NCBI GenBank assembly: GCA_002423675.1
Contig: DINM01000068.1
Span: 5,082-16,617 of the forward strand
DNA: 11,536 nucleotides
From: Verrucomicrobia bacterium UBA5540
Lineage (GTDB): Bacteria; Verrucomicrobiota; Kiritimatiellia; Kiritimatiellales; Tichowtungiaceae
Reading direction: 5' to 3'
Positions 7,256 to 11,536 of this stretch are shown one piece after another. The notes below the pieces were generated by a model that was given only the letters and a program-made list of their open reading frames with translations, made no database searches and was not told where the DNA came from. Every line of letters begins with the position of its first letter. The stretch's first letter is position 1. The position numbers were made by a program, and so were the translations under genes.

Positions 7256-9555
7256 GAACTCCTCTTGAATTTTAGTTCCACCGAAATGCCGCCGAGCAAT
7301 TCAACGGACTGCCTGCTATCAGCATAATAAATCACGCAACCCTGATCCTGTCCCGCAGTCAACAAGGCAGAAACCGATTTTTCATCCCAGTGAATATCGG
7401 CACAAATCCCTCCCATGGCACGAATACCGCAAACACTTCCTTTCGACCAGACATCCGGCAACGCAGGAAGCAGATGAATCTCTCCCGGCCCGCTGAACAG
7501 CAGCATTTCCAGAACCGCCGCCGTCACCCCTAAATTAGCATCAATCTGAAACGGTGCAGGCATTCCGCGAAACAGTGGCTTGGTGATTCCCATATCCAGA
7601 TCGCTGTTGTGATAGGTGAAAAGATTTTTCCCGAGACAGGAACGGGTCAATAGCCGGATGCATTCGAGCACCTTACTCCCCTCTCTTAGCCGCGCATAGA
7701 TGCACGCCATGTGCGCCAACGACCAGCCCGTCTGATCTTCAATGCCGATCACCAGCCGTTTTTCCACGGCTTTGCGGCAGGCCTCAAATAAATCAGAGCT
7801 TTTGTGCCGACAGGTTTCCCGCCCTGGGAACAAAGGATAAAGATGCGACAGATGACGGTGGTGATAGTTATCATCCAGACGCGGATCCATCCATTCGCAG
7901 ATCGCGCCGTCATCGTTGATCTGATACGCCGGGATTTTTTCGATAAACTTTTGCCAGCGCGGAAGATCATCATCCAACGTCCCAAGAATTCCGGCGGCTG
8001 TAATCAGATTGCTGAACAGCTCGCGGGCAACGGCAAAATCCATAGTTGCGTTGACACAGATACAACTGATTCCCGCTCCCGAAAAATCGCCCAGCGGATG
8101 ATTTTCGGGAGATACAGACGGTGAGCTGACCCAAAAGCCGTCATCCCCTTCTGTGAAGAAGTCCTCATAAAACCGGGCAGCTTCCAGCATAAACGGGAGG
8201 GCCCGTTCTTTCAGAAAGAGTTGATCGCCTGTATAGAGGAAGTAGTCAAAAAAATGCTGGGCAATCCAGCCGCCGCCCGCCGTCCAGTAGATGCAATGCG
8301 GCTGCAAATCATGTTTTTTACCGCTACGCGGACTCATAAACAAAGGAAGCAGAATGCCCTGACATCCGTACATGCGACGGGCATTCTCCTGAAAATCCTT
8401 CATACACTGCTCAAATACGTTAAAAAACGGAAGCATTGCCTCGGAAAGACCGCCGGAAAGCACTGCCCAATAACTCATCTGGATATTCTCGTCAATGAAA
8501 AGACCGCTGATCCAGGCCGGGATATAGTCCCCGTTCCAGATTCCCTGCAAACCGCATGGATAGGCAGCATCTCCGGTGGAACTGCAAATCATCAGGTACC
8601 GTCCATACTGAAAAAGTTTCTCTACCAGTTCCGACGGCACCGGATTACGTCCTGTTTCCAGCAACAGCCTCTCGTTTGACAGCCCTTGCGGTGCGCCCAA
8701 AGAAAACGTTGTCCGATTCATCAGTTCGGAGTGCAAAGGGAAATGGGATGCAAACAACGTGTCATAATCAGAACTGTCAGGCCATTCTGGCCAGTCAGAT
8801 GTGAGCTGGTCATTTACGGGAGCCAGCCGAACCAATACCGTCAAACAACCCTTACTGACAACCAGCGCCCCGTTTCCGTCCGAACAGATATTCCCTCCAC
8901 AGATCTTCGCTTCAGCCACATATGCGGTGCCGTCTTCGAATGTAGCATCCATTCTCAGTATATTTTCTGTAACAGTTGCGCGGAATTTGGGAGCATAAAC
9001 GCCTCCAAATCCTTTGTATTCCAGAGAATCCTGTGGATCATGAGGCTGAAGCGATATCTGAAGATTCAGCCCCTCCGGATTTTCACTGCTTACCTCAATG
9101 ACCGCCACACTGTCGGACCGCGAAACAAAAACCCGGCGTTGCAAAAGGTATCCGTTTTCCCTCCAGCGCACCGTCACCTCTCCAGAACTCAGATCCAGAG
9201 AGGAAGCGTACTGCTCAAAGGGATACGCCGGATGAGACCGGATGAAAAGATCCGGACCCGGAAGAAAATGGGCTGGTTCAGTGTTAACCCCGGCATCCTT
9301 CCACAGCTCTGGAAAGAATGTTTCCGCCCCGGTAAAATTCCCGTCCGACAGCATGGAACGCAGTTCATCCAATCGATCCGCCGTCTCTGGAACAGGCTGC
9401 GTCTGGCCCTGCGACCACAGCGCCTCGTGATTGAACAAGATGCGCTCTGTGGCTACCCGTCCGTACACCAGTGCACCGAGCACCCCGTTCCCGCAGGGCA
9501 GTGCATCACGCCAGCTTCCGGCTGGAGTCTCTATTATTAATTCATTTGAACTCAA
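7252..9555 (-). CDS. GH95-like glycoside hydrolase (probable alpha-L-fucosidase or galactosidase)
   Basis: A 767-residue enzyme and the first gene of the operon. The N-terminal beta domain (about 10-240) opens with WRDALPCGNGVLGALVYG and FNHEALWSQG, the usual GH95 start. The (alpha/alpha)6 barrel follows (about 300-690) and then a small C-terminal domain. Recognisable sites are GIWNGDYIPAW (338-348), ENIQMSYW (356-363), the probable general acid Glu554 in AICEWMD, HRHLSHLYPLFPG (567-579), and FQIDANLG with Asp672. These correspond to Glu566, Asn421/Asn423 and Asp766 of the Bifidobacterium fucosidase AfcA. Here Asn357 is kept, but the position two residues earlier is Asp355 instead of Asn. No signal peptide is present, so cytoplasmic action on imported oligosaccharides is likely. 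The start is TTG at 9555; a stop lies two codons upstream and no other start fits. GGGAGA lies 9 bases before it. The sugar specificity is not certain. Confidence 0.88.
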   Translation of the reverse strand: MSSNELIIETPAGSWRDALPCGNGVLGALVYGRVATERILFNHEALWSQGQTQPVPETADRLDELRSMLSDGNFTGAETFFPELWKDAGVNTEPAHFLPGPDLFIRSHPAYPFEQYASSLDLSSGEVTVRWRENGYLLQRRVFVSRSDSVAVIEVSSENPEGLNLQISLQPHDPQDSLEYKGFGGVYAPKFRATVTENILRMDATFEDGTAYVAEAKICGGNICSDGNGALVVSKGCLTVLVRLAPVNDQLTSDWPEWPDSSDYDTLFASHFPLHSELMNRTTFSLGAPQGLSNERLLLETGRNPVPSELVEKLFQYGRYLMICSSTGDAAYPCGLQGIWNGDYIPAWISGLFIDENIQMSYWAVLSGGLSEAMLPFFNVFEQCMKDFQENARRMYGCQGILLPLFMSPRSGKKHDLQPHCIYWTAGGGWIAQHFFDYFLYTGDQLFLKERALPFMLEAARFYEDFFTEGDDGFWVSSPSVSPENHPLGDFSGAGISCICVNATMDFAVARELFSNLITAAGILGTLDDDLPRWQKFIEKIPAYQINDDGAICEWMDPRLDDNYHHRHLSHLYPLFPGRETCRHKSSDLFEACRKAVEKRLVIGIEDQTGWSLAHMACIYARLREGSKVLECIRLLTRSCLGKNLFTYHNSDLDMGITKPLFRGMPAPFQIDANLGVTAAVLEMLLFSGPGEIHLLPALPDVWSKGSVCGIRAMGGICADIHWDEKSVSALLTAGQDQGCVIYYADSRQSVELLGGISVELKFKRSS

Positions 9556-9576
9556 AACTCAGTCTCTCCCAACTAT

Positions 9577-9589
9577 TGTTAATAGTAAC
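9577..9589. promoter_or_regulatory. Candidate LacI-type operator O1
   Basis: TGTTAATAGTAAC contains the near-palindrome GTTA-N4-TAAC (10 of 12 positions symmetric). It overlaps the end of the predicted -10 box and the expected transcription start of the operon, where a bound repressor would block initiation. A second copy lies 59 bases away at 9636-9648 with only one base changed. Confidence 0.5.
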
Positions 9590-9617
9590 TATCTCTGAGT
9601 CAGCGTATTCCTGTCAA
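9588..9617 (-). promoter_or_regulatory. Promoter of the catabolic operon
   Basis: On the - strand a perfect TTGACA (9617-9612) is followed after 18 bases by GATAGT (9593-9588), which matches 4 of 6 positions of TATAAT. It faces the GH95 gene. Transcription would start near 9581 and leave a leader of about 25 bases with its ribosome binding site at 9570-9565. Confidence 0.55.
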
Positions 9618-9635
9618 TACTTTTCGCTGATCAGA

Positions 9636-9648
9636 TGTTAATAATAAC
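9636..9648. promoter_or_regulatory. Candidate LacI-type operator O2
   Basis: TGTTAATAATAAC, identical to O1 except at one central base. It lies 19 bases upstream of the operon's -35 box and 57 bases before the regulator's ATG, next to TTGAGC (9653-9658), a weak -35 candidate on the + strand. It could serve for looping with O1 and for autoregulation. No convincing -10 for the regulator was found. Confidence 0.45.
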
Positions 9649-9704
9649 CGTCTTGAGCGAATTTTTCTGTTATTTTTTTGGGTAGACCTGTATTTCTTAA
9701 CATC

Positions 9705-10760
9705 ATGAAAATACAAAACAGACAAAAGGTATCACTAAAATTCATCGCCCAAAAAGCGGGAGTTTCACTGATGACGGCATCTCGGGCTCTGAATGGAACC
9801 GGGCACATCGCTAGAGCGACTGAAGAGAGAATCCAGATAATCGCCGAAAAATACAAGTATCGCCCGAACCTGCTCATTCGCGGCGTACAAACCGGGCGCA
9901 CAATGAATATCGGAGTGATTTTCCCAGCCGATCTCGGGTTTTACACTAATGTTCTTGAAGGTCTCCACGACGAACTGCTCGCCAGCAACTACAGCATCCA
10001 GCTCAGTCTTATTCACCAGCACCTTGGTGAACATGCGATTCGACAAGAACATCAGCAGATTCTACGGCTTCTTGATCTGCGAGTTGACGGCATCATCCTT
10101 CGTCCCGTCAATGACGATGCCTCCGATCTTTATTTCAAGGAAGTCTTCGAACGAAACATTCCCCTCGTCACCATCGACCGGAAACTCGAAAACGTCCACT
10201 GTGACGCACTAGGTACAAATGACTTTAAGGCGGGACAACAAGCTGCCGAGTATCTGATTACAAAAGGTCATCGCAATATTCTGCTGGCGGCAACCGGCGA
10301 TATCGTAAGCACCGGGAGGGAACGGCGCAACGGCTTTTTAAGTAGCGCCGAAAAAGTTAAAGGAGTCCATGTCAGCATCATCAACGAAACCGATTTTAAA
10401 CATCACGAGAACGAGGCAAGAAACGCTCTGACGAGCCATCCTGAAATTACCGCAGCATTCTGTGTTACAGATATCCTCGCTGCAGGTCTCTACAATACGG
10501 CTCTCAAACTGGGAATCCGCATCCCGAAAGACCTGTCCGTTCTCGGGTTCGGAAATCTGGGAATGGGCCCCTATCTGAATCCCCCGCTATCCACCTTCGA
10601 TCAACATCCCGCTAAAATCGGAAAAGCGGCGGCGCAACTTCTTGTTAAAAGAATTAACTCAACTTCAGAGAAAAAAAGGGCGCAGCAGAAAACCATTTCG
10701 GCGGACATCTTAGAGAGACAGTCTGTGAGAAATATAAATTCGCATGAAACCCCGCGGTGA
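9705..10760 (+). CDS. LacI-family transcriptional regulator
   Basis: A 351-residue regulator. The helix-turn-helix is at residues 10-29 (VSLKFIAQKAGVSLMTASRA), followed by the LNGTGHIARATEERI segment and the hinge region RPNLLIRGVQTGRT (53-66). The hinge position held by Leu54 in PurR is Val61 here. The ligand-binding domain of the periplasmic-binding-protein fold runs from about 68 to 335 (IGVIFPADLGFYTNVLEGL near the start, ILRPVNDD, TNDFKAGQQAAEYL, and GFGNLGMGPYLNPPLSTFDQ near the end). It probably binds a sugar breakdown product and controls the divergent operon through the two TGTTAATARTAAC sites. The ATG at 9705 is chosen because the family starts about 8 residues before the helix-turn-helix; neither it nor the TTG at 9678 has a clear ribosome binding site. 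The last codons (HETPR and the stop) lie in the insertion-sequence remnant, so the native C-terminus has been replaced, though the length remains normal. Confidence 0.93.
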   Translation: MKIQNRQKVSLKFIAQKAGVSLMTASRALNGTGHIARATEERIQIIAEKYKYRPNLLIRGVQTGRTMNIGVIFPADLGFYTNVLEGLHDELLASNYSIQLSLIHQHLGEHAIRQEHQQILRLLDLRVDGIILRPVNDDASDLYFKEVFERNIPLVTIDRKLENVHCDALGTNDFKAGQQAAEYLITKGHRNILLAATGDIVSTGRERRNGFLSSAEKVKGVHVSIINETDFKHHENEARNALTSHPEITAAFCVTDILAAGLYNTALKLGIRIPKDLSVLGFGNLGMGPYLNPPLSTFDQHPAKIGKAAAQLLVKRINSTSEKKRAQQKTISADILERQSVRNINSHETPR

Positions 10761-11536
10761 TGCCGTTGTTCTTCGTGAACCACGGCCACATCCGGGTGAT
10801 TTCATCACGCCAGGCATGCAGCGTCTTCCCCATAGTACGGAAAGCTTCAAACGGACTTTCTTTGAGCTGATCAATCCATCGGATCAGTTCAGCGGCCAGT
10901 GGACGGCAGGCTTTTTTGGTTCGATATTTTATGTTTAACAGCGAGCAAAGCTCTTCTTTGGCCTCATAAAGGATCCGGATGGCCGGGCTCTGCTCGAAGG
11001 TACTGTTCCAGCCGGTCGCGCTGCTCCGGATGCAGGCTCTGTGCTTTGCGTCGTATCAGAGAGAGCAGACACCGGTTCTTACGGCCTTCCGGGTCGAGCT
11101 GCTTCCACGTCTCAAGAAAATGCTGCAGCACGATTCGCATCACATGGAAGCGATCGCTGACGATCTTTGCATTGGGGAAATACTGCCGGATCAGTTGACG
11201 ATGGCTTGAAGAGCGATCGATACAGACCACCTGAACGCGCTCCCGGCCTTTTAGCCGTTTAAGGAACGGCTCCATCGCCGTCTCTGAGAGGCCAAGGGCC
11301 AGTTCAAAAATGCGGTGTTTATGCAGATCACAGAAGGTCGCCACATATCCGGCCTTCTTCGAAAAGAAGTGCTTGCCGCTGCCCGGTACAACCGGGCAGC
11401 GGTAGCCGGAAAACATCCGTTCTTTGCGTTCAAGGAACTCATGAAACCAGCGCTCAACGATGGCGGAACCGATCTGGCGGTTGCGGTGAAACTGCTACTG
11501 AGAGATCACGTCACGGTGATGAACAAAGATCTCCCC
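10741..11536. mobile_element. Truncated insertion-sequence remnant (ISL3 family)
   Basis: The element enters from the right edge and ends abruptly inside the 3' end of the regulator gene at about 10741. No terminal inverted repeat or target duplication is visible at this junction, so the boundary was probably made by deletion after insertion. Apart from the broken transposase, nothing else is seen in these bases. Confidence 0.7.
10746..11536 (-). pseudogene. Broken ISL3-family (IS204/IS1001/IS1096/IS1165) transposase
   Basis: A decayed DDE transposase whose 5' part lies beyond the right edge. It is recognised by AIVERWFHEFLERKERM, HFFSKKAGYVATFCDLHKHR, VQVVCIDRSSSHRQLIRQYF, NAKIVSDRFHVMRIV and QLDPEGRKNRCLLSLIRRK, which are typical of this family. 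Four lesions are visible. First, an in-frame TAG at 11495-11497 sits between VISQ and QFHRN. Second, the first catalytic motif, normally GIDEHFF, reads GSGKHFF, so the Asp is gone. Third, there is a one-base shift near 10981-10987: the frame stops at 10964, and the alternative frame continues as AIRILYEAKEELCSLLNIKY, RTKKACRPLAAELIRWIDQL and later TKNNGITAGFH. Fourth, similarity ends at GFH near 10746, so the last catalytic region and C-terminus are absent. The longest intact piece is 10964-11416. It cannot be active as it stands. Confidence 0.88.

Noticed and set aside
8686..9540. Long + strand open frame of 284 codons
   Set aside because: It lies entirely antisense to the GH95 gene, whose protein shows clear family motifs. 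The translated product is Arg/Pro-rich without recognisable domains.

Overview
The window looks like a carbohydrate-catabolism locus from a marine or anaerobic bacterium of the PVC group. Kiritimatiellota is my best guess. The reasons are the mix of formylglycine-type sulfatases, a GH95-like alpha-L-fucosidase/galactosidase, a beta-helix glycosidase of the GH141 type, an AmpG-like MFS transporter and a URO-D-fold protein, all in one operon without SusC/SusD genes. The taxonomic call is inference; no rRNA or marker gene is present.

Layout. A divergent promoter region (about 9556-9704) separates a LacI-family regulator on the + strand (9705-10760) from a long operon on the - strand. In transcription order the operon is: GH95 enzyme (9555-7252), secreted sulfatase (7255-5837, ATGA overlap with the GH95 gene), MFS transporter (5819-4482), a 266-base spacer, secreted beta-helix protein (4215-1906), a second sulfatase without signal peptide (1862-453), and the first 144 codons of a URO-D-family protein (432 to beyond base 1). 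The spacer is not empty. It carries a short relic of another sulfatase and a relic of another copy of the transporter's C-terminal tail, so the operon probably once held a further sulfatase-transporter pair.

Regulation. A TTGACA/GATAGT promoter faces the operon. Two copies of the near-palindrome TGTTAATARTAAC lie 59 bp apart. One overlaps the operon's -10 box and the other lies just upstream of the regulator gene. This fits a LacI-type repressor that controls both the operon and itself.

Right edge. The regulator runs straight into a broken ISL3-type (IS204/IS1001/IS1096/IS1165) transposase on the - strand. It has an in-frame amber stop, an altered first catalytic motif, a frameshift and a missing C-terminus. 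The last few codons of the regulator are encoded by the insertion-sequence remnant.

How the genes may work together (inference): secreted sulfatase and beta-helix glycosidase attack a sulfated, fucose-containing polysaccharide outside the cytoplasm. The MFS protein imports products. The GH95 enzyme and the second sulfatase, both without export signals, finish the breakdown inside. The role of the URO-D-fold protein is unknown.
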